Positions 1 to 10,334 of a DNA stretch of 64,000 bases are shown one piece after another (within the stretch, counting starts at the first letter, position 1; each line of letters begins with the position of its first letter). A program made the translations under genes and the position numbers. The notes beneath the pieces are model-generated. The model was not told the origin of the DNA. It saw only the letters and a program-made list of their open reading frames with translations, and searched no databases. The stretch comes from Corythucha ciliata (lineage: Eukaryota > Arthropoda > Insecta > Hemiptera > Tingidae): contig CM075941.1 of the NCBI GenBank assembly GCA_038030265.1, forward strand, positions 56,645,952-56,709,951, read 5' to 3'.

Positions 1-94
1 CGTAATTCGGTAAATTTTAATTAACCGGAAGAACATAGTCCTGAAACTGGTCTTGTTCGATAGGTATTATGGAGATGATGATGATGTCAGTTCA

Positions 95-955
95 TAAAAA
101 GGCAAATTTACTGTTAAAACTGAGAAAAAGTGCTAATTCGCGGCTAAAAATTGAGAGAAAGCGCTTGAATTCGCAGCTTACATCGAGGAAAAGCACTCAC
201 TCATGACTAAAATTGAAGGAAGAAAAACAAAAAACGCATATTCGGAACTGAAATTCAGAAGAAAGGAGCTAATTTGGGAACAAGCGACAACATACGGCCG
301 TATGTGGTAATTCGCGGCTAAAATTTTGATAAAAAGCGCACATTCACAGCTAAAATTGAGAAGAAGCGCTAATTCACGCCTGAAATTGAAACAAGGCGCT
401 TATTCACAGTTGAAATTGAGAAAAAGCGATCATTCACAGCTAAAATTGAGACGGTTCTAATTATTCCGCTTAACTAAAAAGCGTAATTATTATTGGCTGA
501 TTTTGAGGAAAAACACTGATTCGCGGCCAAAATTGAGAAAACGCCAGTATTCGCGCCAGCTTGCGGTTTCTAGAGGCGAATTTGCGGCTAAAATGGGGAA
601 AACGCTCATATTTATTTTCTTTAGGTCTTTATAATAAGGCGGTTAAAATTGAAAAATCCCGCTAATGGGATGTTCTTGGAGTAAAACGCGGCTAAAAGTT
701 AGGAAAAAGTGATAATTCGTAGCTGAAATTGAGAGAAAGCGCTATAATTCTCTGCTAACATGCCAAAAGTGCTAACTAAAGCAACTTCTGTAGGTAAACG
801 TCGAGAAATAGCTTCCTGTACCTTCGGTATTCGAGGAAGCAAAATCGCTAATTCACGGTTTACGGAGGACCAACACTAAAAGATCAAGAAAAATCGCTCT
901 TCGCGGTTAAAATTGATAAAAGGCGGTCATTTGCGGGTACAACTGGGGGAGAAAA
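95..955 (+). repeat. ~30-bp minisatellite array, plus orientation
   Basis: This is a degenerate tandem array with a period near 30 bp. The recurring core is close to aattcgcggctaaaattgag followed by aaaaagcgct. Units differ by substitutions and small indels. The same family recurs in both orientations at about 20.6-22.7, 28.1-30.3, 33.5-35.2, 41.3-44.3 and 61.5-63.1 kb. No coding capacity is visible. No transposon end is seen on the left because the window begins close to the array. Confidence 0.85.
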
Positions 956-1089
956 CCCCGCAGCCAGATTTAAGTCAATTAGCCCATTAAGCTCATTTCC
1001 CGGGTGATTAATATAGCTGGGACCTATTAGGAGATCCTGAAAGAGATAAGGACCAAAGTGGATCCAGAGGGGGCTCTATGACACAGGTG

Positions 1090-3268
1090 CGGGACCCCTG
1101 GACATAAGCGGGTAGAATGCAAGGTACAGCCACGGTGTGTGCTCTGCATGGAGGCGGGACTGACTGAGCTGACTGGACACGATAGAGGGCATTGTGAATG
1201 GCTTGTCTCCGACACACCCGCTCCGTGATGATGGAGAAACGACAGTGCCCGGTGAGTTGATGCCCTTTAGCGAGCAGGAGGTTCTCACAGCCAATATAGA
1301 GGTTCTCTCCGCGATGGGAAGGCTCCGGGACCCGATGGGATTCCGGCAGAGGCTCTGAAAGCAGTGGCCTGGGTGAGCCCTGAGCTGCGACGAACATGTT
1401 TAACAGGTGTCTTTCAGATGGCGTCTTTAGCTGCAGGTGGAAGGTGGCCCGCCTGGTGCTTATCAGCAAGGGTAAAGGAGGTGGTGCCTCCCCCTCTGCG
1501 TTCCGACCACTCTGTACGCTGGACACGGCGGGTAAGGCACTGGAGAAGTTGCTGCAACCACGAATTTTGGCGGCGGTTCAAGCAGCTGGCGACCTGTCTC
1601 CGAGACAGCACGGATTTCGACGTGGATGCTCCACAGTGGGCGCTATAAACGAGGTGGTGGAGGCGGTGAAGAGAGCGGAAGTGGGGAACCGCTACTCGAG
1701 AAGGTTGGTGCTCCTCGTCACTTTGGATGTTCGCAATGCCTTCAACTCGGCCAGGGGGGTCTCGATATTATCGAAGCCTTGGAGACAACATTCCGGGTAC
1801 CCGATTACCTCATGAGGATGGTTAGGGAGACTACCTGCGAGACCGATGGCTGTCGTATGACAATATAGAGAGTCCGCGAACAAGATCAGTGACGGCAGGT
1901 GCAGTCCAGGGATCAAACTTGGGCCCGGACCTGTGGAACTTCACGTATGACCGTCTGCTGCGAATGGAAATGCCTGTGGAGACTCAGCTGGTGGCGTATG
2001 CGGATGATGTGGCTTTGTTGGTCTCAGCTCGTACGGTGGACCTCGCTCGGCTCAAGCTGAATCAGGCTATGAGAAGGGTCAACGGGTGGATGGAGACCCA
2101 TGACTTGTCTATGGCCCTGGCGAAGACAGAGATAGTGGTTCTCACAAAGAGAAGGATTGAGACGACAATTCCTATCAAGTTGGGAATGAAACAGTGCAAG
2201 CTAGTCTCGCAGTTGAGTACCTTGGCGTGGTGGTGGACTCGAATCTCTCCTTTATGAGCCACATAAAGAAAGTGACGGAGAAAGCTGCCGGGGTGACAGC
2301 CTCACTTAGCTGGCTCATGGCGCAAGCGCCGGCTGCTCATGACTACCGTCAACTCCATTCTTTTGAATGGGGCCGAGGTGTGGGCGAGCGCAGTGGCGAA
2401 GGAGTGCGTCAGGAAGCGGCTGGCGTCGGTTCAGAGAAGAGGAGCGTTGCGGATCGTGAGCGCGTACCGCACAGTCTCGGAACCTGCAGTACTCGTGATC
2501 GCGGGGGTTACACCGATCTGGCTCTTGGTGGATGAGCGCAAGAGGGTGTACACCCGAAGACTGGAGGATGCGCGCGAGACAATATGCCGTGAAGAAAGAA
2601 GAAAGAGAACGGACGCTGCGCAGGTGGCAGGAGGAATGGGACCGGGAAACGCGAGGGCGATGGACTGCAAGGTTGTTGCCCCAAGTGAGACCGTGGATTA
2701 AGCGGCGACACGGAGAGGTTGGGTTCCATCTGACCCAGTTCCTGAGTGGGCACGGTTGTTTCCACGCATATCTCTTTAGGATGGGGAAGGTGGACTCTCC
2801 GTGGTGCCAGAGAGCGGGGGTGGAGGACAGGGTCGGCCAACTAACGGTCGAGGGAGTGGTGGAGGCGATGCTACAGAACGTTGGAAACTGGGATGCGGTA
2901 GCCGAGTACGCGGCGGCAGTGCTCAAGGCGAAACAGCGAGAGGACGCTCAGCGGAGCGAGACAGGGGCTTGAGCTGGTTTTCGGGAGGAGAAAGGCTTAA
3001 AGCCGTATGTAGGAGGGCCCTGTCGCTAAAAGCGAAGAAGTACATTATGAGTATATGTGGCTAGACCGCCCGCTACCAGGGTGAAGCCTTTCTATTGTGT
3101 GGGGACAGGGAGAACGGAGGAAAAGAGGGAGAAGGAAGACAGAGACGCTTTGAAATAAGAAAACAAAAGAAGGTAACCAGCTGATCAAGAAAAATTATAG
3201 AAGAAAAAAAAGGAGAGAGCTTCTTGTGCTTGGCAGGACGAAAGCGATTTCGGTGAGTAAAAAAAAAA
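1090..3268 (+). mobile_element. 5'-truncated R1-clade LINE
   Basis: This is a non-LTR retrotransposon relic. The reverse transcriptase and C-terminal region can be followed through several frames, but no apurinic endonuclease domain is present, so the copy is 5' truncated. After the last coding frame stops at 3064 there is about 200 bp of purine-rich 3' UTR, ending in an A-run at 3259-3268. The left edge is uncertain: recognisable coding begins near 1180, and 1090 is a guess. The base composition is more GC-rich than the surrounding arrays. The element is antisense to the host gene. Confidence 0.75.
1180..3064 (+). pseudogene. R1-type LINE reverse transcriptase, frameshifted
   Basis: The family enzyme primes cDNA synthesis at nicked target DNA. 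The LINE hallmark GKAPGPDGIP is encoded at 1316-1345. The frame changes near 1395, then KVARLVLISKGKG, SPRQHGFRRGCST and the catalytic block TLDVRNAFNSA follow up to about 1750. Further shifts fall near 1750, 1850-1890, 2190, 2340 and 2530. The active-site block AYADDVALL is encoded near 1999-2025, and the thumb block EYLGVVVDSNLSF near 2215-2255. The C-terminal region runs to 3064. At least five frame breaks make the copy dead. R1 clade assignment rests on motif style, so a related Jockey-superfamily clade is possible. Confidence 0.8.
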
Positions 3269-3489
3269 CTATTCATACTTCTTTGAGTATAAAATCTTTA
3301 TCATGGAGCGAACCATGCAATTTAGCAATTACATTAAAATAGAGATAACTGGTCCGGGGAACGATGCCTCGGAAGTTAACGAAATAAAGGAGATATTTGG
3401 TCTGAGGAACAATGCCTCAGAATATCTGTACGGAAATAGAAAGATACACGATCACTATATTGCATGCATTTCAATCACCTGTAGCTACA

Positions 3490-3551
3490 GCTACCAGTCT
3501 AAACATAAAACGCGGAGGACGTGGACACCTATAAGGGGATGATGAGGAGGG
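3490..3551 (+). mobile_element. 62-bp remnant of a BEL-1 3' internal end, upstream of the LTR
   Basis: These 62 bases match 9797-9858 essentially base for base (constant offset 6307). They cover the last pol codons and the polypurine tract of BEL-1. They sit directly upstream of the LTR at 3552, where unrelated host DNA would be expected. The LTR at 3552 was therefore probably shared with a second, upstream BEL copy that is now almost wholly lost. Positions 3303-3489 to the left form an open frame with no recognised similarity and contain a diverged duplication of about 27 bp (ggggaacgatgcctcggaa and gaggaacaatgcctcagaa). Confidence 0.8.
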
Positions 3552-3866
3552 TGTCAATTAAAGACTAAAAATTCATCAATATCTTGTGGCGCTGCGTACA
3601 GATTTCGAACTATCCAAATCAACCCTTTATATGGAGCTAACCATAAATTAACCAGATTTGGAACTAGCCAAATCAACCCTTTATATGTAGCTAACCATAA
3701 ATTAAACAGATTTGGAACTAGCCAAATCAACCCTTTATATGGAACTAACCATGAATTAACCAGATTTGGAACTAGCCAAATTAACCATCGCAGTTTGGAT
3801 CGACACAAACAAACTAATTTTATCTTGTTTATTATTCATTCATCGTAGAGTAAGGAACTCGCGACA
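3552..3866 (+). repeat. 5' LTR of BEL-1
   Basis: This 315-bp terminal repeat begins TG and ends CA. It contains about three units of a ~54-bp tandem repeat (core gatttggaactagccaaatc). The 3' LTR has about six units. Outside the repeat block the two LTRs are almost identical, including the last 80 bases. Confidence 0.92.
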
Positions 3867-3884
3867 TGGTGGAGATGCTGGGAT
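3867..3884 (+). promoter_or_regulatory. candidate primer binding site of BEL-1
   Basis: The sequence tggtggagatgctgggat starts directly after the LTR. TGG pairs with the CCA end of a tRNA, as expected for minus-strand priming. I could not assign the priming tRNA. Confidence 0.5.
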
Positions 3885-4436
3885 AGAGATCCAGAATTCG
3901 ACACGCTTGGTGGATTGTGGCGGGGTAGCGATGAGGGCTAGATGATTCATACTTGAAAATTTAATTCATTGGCTAACAAGTGTTTAGGGAAATTTCCTAA
4001 TGCGTTTCAGTTCATTCATTTAAGAGTATGAGCACCCACCCCCCTATTTTCAATTTTGAACGTGCACTACTTACTTGAGGGATGCAGTCTCTCTCTCGCT
4101 CTCTACACCCTTAGTTTCTCACACTTTAACCCAGCCTTCTGCTAGCAAATTCACGATACCATTCTCGTTGAATAAAATTTAACGTACTGAACGTCCATGT
4201 TTGAAAAAAAAAAAAAAAAAAAACACTTAGGTGATTTTTTACTGCCCCCCTTTTCCTTTTAATGATTAAGCATTCACTATGAAGCCCGATCTAAGCAAAC
4301 TTATTTCAAGTGTCAAAAAAATGGTTCCACCGTCTGTCAATTATTTTTCATGCTCAACAAGCACGGCATCAAATTAAGTTTTTACAACGGTATACACACC
4401 TACAATTGGAATCATATCCTTTGTTACAGATTAAAA

Positions 4437-5732
4437 ATGACGACATACTTGCAAAGAAGGAACGAAATGCTGTCAAGCTATCGTAAAAAAAGGGGAGAAG
4501 GACAGTCCTTAACTGATGCTGATCGAGTTAAAATCGGCCAACTTAGGGTCGCAATGAACAGATTAACGAACGAAATTCAGCATTGTACTCACCAACGCGA
4601 AGGCTCACCCTCAAAACACGTAGAGGACCTCTTAGAGGAACTCACATCTACAAACATGCTGGCCGATGACCTCTTAGTTGAACTGGATATGGAGACACAA
4701 AGGGACGTGATCCCACCAGTGCAACAGGAAAGCCCTCCCACGGAATCTCAATTTTCCGGCACAGTTAATGTAACGAGTCGCCTTCCCAAACTCGACTTAC
4801 CAAAATTTGACGGTAATGTTCTAAACTGGCATGAGTTTTGGGGTAAATTTACAGCTAGCATAGATGGTCGCGTCAACCTCCATGATGTAGACAAACTGGC
4901 GTATCTACAAATTGCGGTATCGGAAGGATGCGCAAAGGAACTGATCGCGGGACTCGCTTCCACTGATGAAGCGTACAAGATCGCCGTACAAACCCTAATG
5001 GAGGAATATGGAGAGGAGGGGATAGTTATTGACGCTCATTACACTGCTCTTTTTAATATCCCCCACGCGAACAAAGATATCCGGGATAATAAACGTGTAC
5101 TTTCCGAAGTTGATCGGCATTTGAGGATATTAGATGCTTTGGGTGAAAACCCGGGGAAAAATAACGCCCTAAGAGCTATGCTTGTTTCCAAATTTTCCGA
5201 AATCGTTCAAAGCAACCTCAAAATGAAATTAAGACCCACCCAAGAAACAGTTGCGAACATCATCGCTAGCTTGAAAATTATAATAAAGGCTTTAGAGCAT
5301 CATTCACCACCACCTATAGATACGCCCCAAATTGGCCCCTCACGGTTGGGTTTCACCACTGAAGCACTTTATTCCCAAGATTCAAATAATGACCGATACA
5401 AACTCAACCGGGATCGAAAACGTGAGTACCGTTCAGAACACGACCAACATTTAAACAAACGACCCAGGACGGATAAATTCCACAAGAAACCGATAGCCTC
5501 AACTTCCGGGATCCACCTACCTCGGTCGAAATATCCAATAAATACGGGCTCGAAAAAATCGTTTCCTGACCGTAAGGATAATGTCAAACAACTATCACAC
5601 CGATTGCAGTGTATATTTTGCCATGGTTCACACGCTTCTGAATCATGCCGCACCTATAAAACCTTAAAGGATAGGAAGTCTATACTTTCAGGTAGTTGTT
5701 TTCTTTGCCTTCCGACCACATCATACTATTAA
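4437..5732 (+). CDS. BEL-1 Gag with DUF1759-type domain and zinc knuckles
   Basis: Gag forms the virus-like particle and binds element RNA. The frame is open from 4350, but the ATG at 4437 gives the expected start (MTTYLQRRNEML). The DUF1759-like block LPKLDLPKFDGNVLNWHEFW lies near residues 115-135. A basic linker follows, then the first zinc-knuckle motif CIFCHGSHASESC near the end. The frame stops at 5732, just after a second cysteine pair (CFLC). The expected continuation of the zinc region, including CSHCGLKGHHNRC, is read in the +1 frame and leads straight into pol. Many BEL elements have one uninterrupted gag-pol frame, so this is either a one-base deletion near 5707 or a frameshift signal. 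Confidence 0.85.
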   Translation: MTTYLQRRNEMLSSYRKKRGEGQSLTDADRVKIGQLRVAMNRLTNEIQHCTHQREGSPSKHVEDLLEELTSTNMLADDLLVELDMETQRDVIPPVQQESPPTESQFSGTVNVTSRLPKLDLPKFDGNVLNWHEFWGKFTASIDGRVNLHDVDKLAYLQIAVSEGCAKELIAGLASTDEAYKIAVQTLMEEYGEEGIVIDAHYTALFNIPHANKDIRDNKRVLSEVDRHLRILDALGENPGKNNALRAMLVSKFSEIVQSNLKMKLRPTQETVANIIASLKIIIKALEHHSPPPIDTPQIGPSRLGFTTEALYSQDSNNDRYKLNRDRKREYRSEHDQHLNKRPRTDKFHKKPIASTSGIHLPRSKYPINTGSKKSFPDRKDNVKQLSHRLQCIFCHGSHASESCRTYKTLKDRKSILSGSCFLCLPTTSYY

Positions 5733-5772
5733 AACCTGCCCCAGTAAACACCTTTCTTGCTCACATTGCGGA

Positions 5773-8700
5773 TTGAAAGGCCACCATAATCGATGTCTAT
5801 GCCCGAACAAATATAATTCAAAGGAAACGGTCACCAACTTTACACAAATCGGTTATGATACTGTTCTGCAAACGGCAGTAGATGCGATTCCCACAGGCCA
5901 AGGTGAAATCGTCAAGGCAAAGGTCCTCTTTGATTGTGGTAGCCAAAAGAGCTACGTCCATTCTGGGCTTGCGAAACGTCTAAAGTTAGCACCAATAGAA
6001 AAAACAAATCTGACGGTTTTCACATTCGGTTCCGAAAAACCCAAATCCATACCAGCTGATTTGGTGACTATAAAAATCAACCTCACTGACAACTTTGTCG
6101 AATTAATGGCATATGTCGTCCCATCAACGACTGGACCCTTACCGTCACATTATGAAATCAAATCCATGTTATACGACGAATTACCTCACGTTAAATGGGC
6201 CGAAGATTCCAAGGAAGACCGATGTGCCGACATAATCGTCGGGAATGATTTTTATTATCAATTTATCCAGACTGAAAGGACAGAAGTTGCTCAAAATTTA
6301 TATATTATCAGAACGGCCATTGGCTGCATACCATCCGGTAGTTTTAGCCAAAATGACACTAAGGCAGATCACCAGCTTTCTGTTCTAACGTTCGTTGAAG
6401 GGGGTTGTGTATGTGGTCACGATGACTTATTTACCCAGCCAGACCCTGCCGTAAGAAACAGTGACATCAAAATGCTATGGGAACTTGAGACCATCGGAAT
6501 TTCCGCACCTCCGAAATTGGTAAACGATGACGAAGTCATCGAATTCTTCAACACGACCACGAAGTTTGTCAAAAATCGTTACTATGTGAAATGGCCTTGG
6601 GTAGAATTCCCACCAAATATCACACCTAACTTTGGTCTAGCTCTTGGACGTCTTCAGTCCCTATTAAAGCGTTTAGACGCCTCACAGCGACAAAGGTACC
6701 ATGATGTACTACAAGAGCAACTTCAACAGGGGATAATTGAAGTTATCGAAGAAAATAGTCATGAAAAGACTCATCCTATACATTACCTTCCCCACCATTG
6801 CGTGATCCAAGAGAACAAATCCACCAAGCTCCGCATTGTTTACGATGCATCGTCCAAACTCAAGGGCCAATGCAGCTTGAACGAACTTCTTTATAAGGGA
6901 CCACTGATGTTGCAAGATCTTACTACAATTCTTCTAAAATTTCGCACACACGCAATCGGGTTGGTAGCCGATATCGAGAAGGCATTCCTTCAAGTCGGAC
7001 TTCAAAAGGAAGATCGCGATGTAACACGGTTCCTGTGGGTGAAGGATATCCATCTGGCGCCCTCAAATGACAATCTCCTTCACCTGCGTTTCTGCCGCGT
7101 GCCATTTGGGATCATTTCAAGCCCGTTTTTATTGGCAGCCACAATACGACATCACATTCTGACCAAGGATCAAACTTATGCCACCCAGTTGGCATCTTGT
7201 CTGTATGTCGACAATTTGGTTACAGGGGTCGAGACCCCAACGGACGCTAAAGATCTCTATGACACGGCTGTGCAGACACTAGACGAGCTTTCCATGAACC
7301 TACGGGGCTGGAACTCAAATAATAAAAACATTTTGAGAACTTTCTCCTCATCACGTTGCGACACTGCTGACGTAATTTCAGTCCTGGGGATGACTTGGGA
7401 CACCGTCAATGACAATTTGAGACTCTCCTTCGATGCTTCCAAGCTGGATAGACCGGTAAACACAAAACGAGAAGTCCTCAGCCTTATTGCTTCTGTGTTT
7501 GACCCTTGCGGATTTGTCGCACCCCTTACGCTACCTACCAGAATCTTCCTTCAAACGCTGTGGGCAACAGGCTTGAAGTGGGACACACCTCTAACCCCTG
7601 ACCAGCAAATTGTGTGGGACACATGCGTGGGATACCTAAAAAAAATTCCGCATTTCCGCATTTCGAGACAGTTCATGCATTCCAGCATGTTTAAGCAGTC
7701 ATCCCTCGACCTACATTGCTTCACTGATGCATCCCAAGAAGCCTACGTAGCCGTGGTATATATCCGGACACACCAGGGGGTAAGTTACGTAATTTCCAAG
7801 TCGAGAGTAGCTCCCCTCCAACGCAAGGCAAATTTAACAATACCAAAATTGGAGTTACTCGCAGTGGTAATTGGTACTAGACTTCTTTCTTACGTTCGCA
7901 ACGCTTTCGATCTTCCATCGATTGTGACATACCTCTGGACAGATAATCAAGCAGTACTAGGCTGGCTTCACACAAAACGTTTGCTGCCTCCGTGGGTCTC
8001 TCGTCAAGTGGGTGAGGTGCAGAAAACGCCAAATGTTTGTTTTCGCTATGTACCTTCCGGTCTTAATCCTGCTGACGTTGCAACTCGGCCTCTAAAGCAA
8101 GAAACTATTCCTGACTGCTGGTTGAAAGGCCCAAATTTCCTAAGCCAACCATACTGCAAATGGCCTACACAACAGCACATTACGACGATCGAACCTCAAA
8201 TAAGTGAGGTGACTTCTGAACATCAAACGCATTTTCAAGAGGCGACCCAAGTACTTCACGTAACTGACGAGACAGATTATTCATCTCTACCGAGTCATGG
8301 CAATACCTTACCACTTTGCACTATCCAACGCGTCCAACGTGCCCACTTAGCAAACGAATTGGCTGGCAAGAAGACACGCTTATCCACAAATCTGGGCATT
8401 TTTCGAGACGAAAACGGTGTTTTGCGATGCAAAGGCAGATACCAAAACGCAATACTACCGTACGACCAACGATGTCCTATTCTCTTACCTAAAGACTCAG
8501 ATCTTACTTCATGGCTTATCCGCCGAACACACCTAGAAAATTACCATGTTGGACCTTCACACACTCTTGCTCTTATACGGCAAAAATATTGGATTCCTCA
8601 AGGCCGTAGCGCCGTGACCAAAGTAATCAAACGGTGCCCGGCATGCATTAAATACGGAGGAGGTCCTTTCCGGTTACCAGATATGCCTGATCTACCACAG

Positions 8701-9483
8701 GAGCGATTATCATTCAGCCCACCTTTTACTTACACGGGGTTGGACTATTTAGGCCCCCTCGTCGTTCTTGAAAAAGGCATCAAACAAAAGCGTTGGGTGT
8801 GCATTTTCACCTGCATGGCAGTACGAGCCATTCATTTGGAAGTCGTCCCTGATATGTCTGCCGCTGAATTCACGTTGTGTCTTCGCCGATTTGTGGCCAC
8901 TCGTGGGACACCAAAATTGATGCTTTCCGATAACGCCTCACAGTTTACACTTGTCTCTGCGGTTCTTGCTTCCCGAGATACTACAGCATCCCAAGTCGAC
9001 TGGCGTTTCATAACGGAACTTTCACCATGGCAAGGAGGACTATATGAGCGCCTCGTAGCTTTGGTAAAACACTGCCTGCTTCGCACTGTTGACAAGGTGT
9101 TGGTATCCGACAGTCAATTACTTACAATAGCTAAAGAAATCGAAGCAGTCCTGAACACACGACCACTCACTACAGTAGGGGCTGAACCCGAAACCGTTCT
9201 TACTCCCTCCCATTTTCTGCGCACTTGTGGTCCGCCAGACCTCCCTCCGCCCGATCAAAATTCCGGCCGCTTTTCTACAGACATCCAACGTCGGGTTGTT
9301 GAAGGGTGGAAGAGAACGACCAACCTCCTCAATCACTTTCGAGATATGTTCACAAATCAATACCTCCTGAGTCTCAGGGAACGCCACACACCCACTGAGT
9401 TACCGAACCTCGTGACCGAGACCTCGAATTCTGAGTTACCGAACACCTTGTGTAGGGGATATCATCCAGATAAAGGGCGATAA
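5773..9483 (+). CDS. BEL-1 Pol: protease, RT, RNase H, integrase
   Basis: This 1236-residue polyprotein replicates and inserts the element. The first ATG is at 5773, but the frame is open from further upstream and carries the end of the zinc-knuckle region. Protease motif LFDCGSQ has its catalytic Asp at residue 54. The RT first catalytic Asp is residue 400 (VADIEKAF). The second RT motif reads YVDN at 478-481 instead of YVDD. RNase H begins near 648 (CFTDAS). The integrase has an HHCC zinc module (HLENYH, CPAC) and catalytic D991, D1053 and E1092, a D-D-38-E spacing. The frame ends near a small duplication of gagttaccgaac at about 9395-9450, and the C-terminal tail continues in another frame. 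Confidence 0.92.
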   Translation: MKGHHNRCLCPNKYNSKETVTNFTQIGYDTVLQTAVDAIPTGQGEIVKAKVLFDCGSQKSYVHSGLAKRLKLAPIEKTNLTVFTFGSEKPKSIPADLVTIKINLTDNFVELMAYVVPSTTGPLPSHYEIKSMLYDELPHVKWAEDSKEDRCADIIVGNDFYYQFIQTERTEVAQNLYIIRTAIGCIPSGSFSQNDTKADHQLSVLTFVEGGCVCGHDDLFTQPDPAVRNSDIKMLWELETIGISAPPKLVNDDEVIEFFNTTTKFVKNRYYVKWPWVEFPPNITPNFGLALGRLQSLLKRLDASQRQRYHDVLQEQLQQGIIEVIEENSHEKTHPIHYLPHHCVIQENKSTKLRIVYDASSKLKGQCSLNELLYKGPLMLQDLTTILLKFRTHAIGLVADIEKAFLQVGLQKEDRDVTRFLWVKDIHLAPSNDNLLHLRFCRVPFGIISSPFLLAATIRHHILTKDQTYATQLASCLYVDNLVTGVETPTDAKDLYDTAVQTLDELSMNLRGWNSNNKNILRTFSSSRCDTADVISVLGMTWDTVNDNLRLSFDASKLDRPVNTKREVLSLIASVFDPCGFVAPLTLPTRIFLQTLWATGLKWDTPLTPDQQIVWDTCVGYLKKIPHFRISRQFMHSSMFKQSSLDLHCFTDASQEAYVAVVYIRTHQGVSYVISKSRVAPLQRKANLTIPKLELLAVVIGTRLLSYVRNAFDLPSIVTYLWTDNQAVLGWLHTKRLLPPWVSRQVGEVQKTPNVCFRYVPSGLNPADVATRPLKQETIPDCWLKGPNFLSQPYCKWPTQQHITTIEPQISEVTSEHQTHFQEATQVLHVTDETDYSSLPSHGNTLPLCTIQRVQRAHLANELAGKKTRLSTNLGIFRDENGVLRCKGRYQNAILPYDQRCPILLPKDSDLTSWLIRRTHLENYHVGPSHTLALIRQKYWIPQGRSAVTKVIKRCPACIKYGGGPFRLPDMPDLPQERLSFSPPFTYTGLDYLGPLVVLEKGIKQKRWVCIFTCMAVRAIHLEVVPDMSAAEFTLCLRRFVATRGTPKLMLSDNASQFTLVSAVLASRDTTASQVDWRFITELSPWQGGLYERLVALVKHCLLRTVDKVLVSDSQLLTIAKEIEAVLNTRPLTTVGAEPETVLTPSHFLRTCGPPDLPPPDQNSGRFSTDIQRRVVEGWKRTTNLLNHFRDMFTNQYLLSLRERHTPTELPNLVTETSNSELPNTLCRGYHPDKGR

Positions 9484-9841
9484 CCGTAACCGATCACTTT
9501 GGAAAGTGGGAAAAATTACTGAGCTACGCACCGGTATGGATGGACAGGTGCGCTCAGCGCAAGTGACTCTGGACAATGGCATGATAATTAATCGTTCAAT
9601 CGGTCACCTCTATCCTCTCGAACTCGACCTCCTTTCCGGTCCACCCGCCATTCCTCCAAATGGTACGATTTCACCGGTTTCAGGTGACCGACCGGTCTCC
9701 CCTGATACCCGTCTGGACTCTTCTGCTTCTTACTCGACTGACCAGGATCACTCATCCACACCGGCCTTTGACTCACCGCCACCTCCTGGTTCGGTCGCTA
9801 CCAGTCTAAACATAAAACGCGGAGGACGTGGACACCTATAA
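9452..9841 (+). pseudogene. BEL-1 Pol C-terminal tail in a shifted frame
   Basis: This frame encodes VGDIIQIKGDNRNRSLWKVG and GKITEL, the conserved end of BEL integrases (DUF5641-like). It overlaps the end of the main pol frame and is +1 to it. A proline- and serine-rich tail ends with a stop at 9839-9841, next to the polypurine tract. The shift probably arose with the duplicated gagttaccgaac segment just upstream, so the integrase would be truncated in this copy. Confidence 0.8.
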
Positions 9842-9858
9842 GGGGATGATGAGGAGGG
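9841..9858 (+). promoter_or_regulatory. polypurine tract of BEL-1
   Basis: The purine-rich run aggggatgatgaggaggg lies directly before the 3' LTR, where plus-strand synthesis primes. The same tract precedes the LTR at 3552, which supports the idea of a lost upstream copy. Confidence 0.75.
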
Positions 9859-10334
9859 TGTCAATTAAAGACTAAAAATTCATCAATATCTTGTGGCGCT
9901 GCGTACAGATTTCGAACTAGCCAAATCAACCCTTTATATGGAGCTAACCATAAATTAAACAGATTTGGAACTAGCCAAATCAACCCTTTATATGGAACTA
10001 ACCATAAATTAAACAGATTTGGAACTAGCCAAATCAACCCTTTATATGGAACTAACCATGAATTAAACAGATTTGGAACTAGCCAAATCAACCCTTTATA
10101 TGGAACTAACCATAAATTAGCCAGATTTGGAACTAGCCAAATCAACACTTTATATGGAGCTAACCATAAATTAAACAGATTTGGAACTAGCCAAATCAAC
10201 CCTTTATATGGAACTAACCATAAATAACCAGATTTGGAACTAGCCAAATTAACCATCGCAGTTTGGATCGACACAAACAAACTAATTTTATCTTGTTTAT
10301 TATTCATTCATCGCAGAGTAAGGAACTCGCGACA
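9859..10334 (+). repeat. 3' LTR of BEL-1
   Basis: This 476-bp LTR matches 3552-3866 at both ends. It has about three more copies of the ~54-bp internal repeat, accounting for the 161-bp length difference. Because 54 is a multiple of three, the minus strand shows a spurious frame of 18-residue repeats. Confidence 0.92.

Larger units (their letters stand above)
3552..10334 (+). mobile_element. BEL/Pao LTR retrotransposon (BEL-1), nearly intact
   Basis: This 6.8-kb element has two LTRs starting TGTCAATT and ending GCGACA, a gag frame, a long pol frame, a C-terminal pol tail and a polypurine tract. Pol order is protease, reverse transcriptase, RNase H, integrase, which is typical of BEL/Pao. There are only two frame breaks in about 5.4 kb of coding sequence, so the copy is fairly young. 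A target duplication cannot be judged because the left flank is itself BEL sequence. The LTRs differ by 161 bp, owing to different numbers of an internal ~54-bp repeat. Confidence 0.92.

Noticed and set aside
1008..1526. Minus-strand 172-residue frame
   Set aside because: It is a shadow of the R1 LINE coding region on the plus strand, with no domain of its own.
9861..10307. A 148-residue minus-strand frame of 18-residue repeats (LIWLVPNLFNLWLVP-like)
   Set aside because: It is produced by the ~54-bp tandem repeat of the BEL-1 LTR, whose length is a multiple of three. There is no sign of a real protein.
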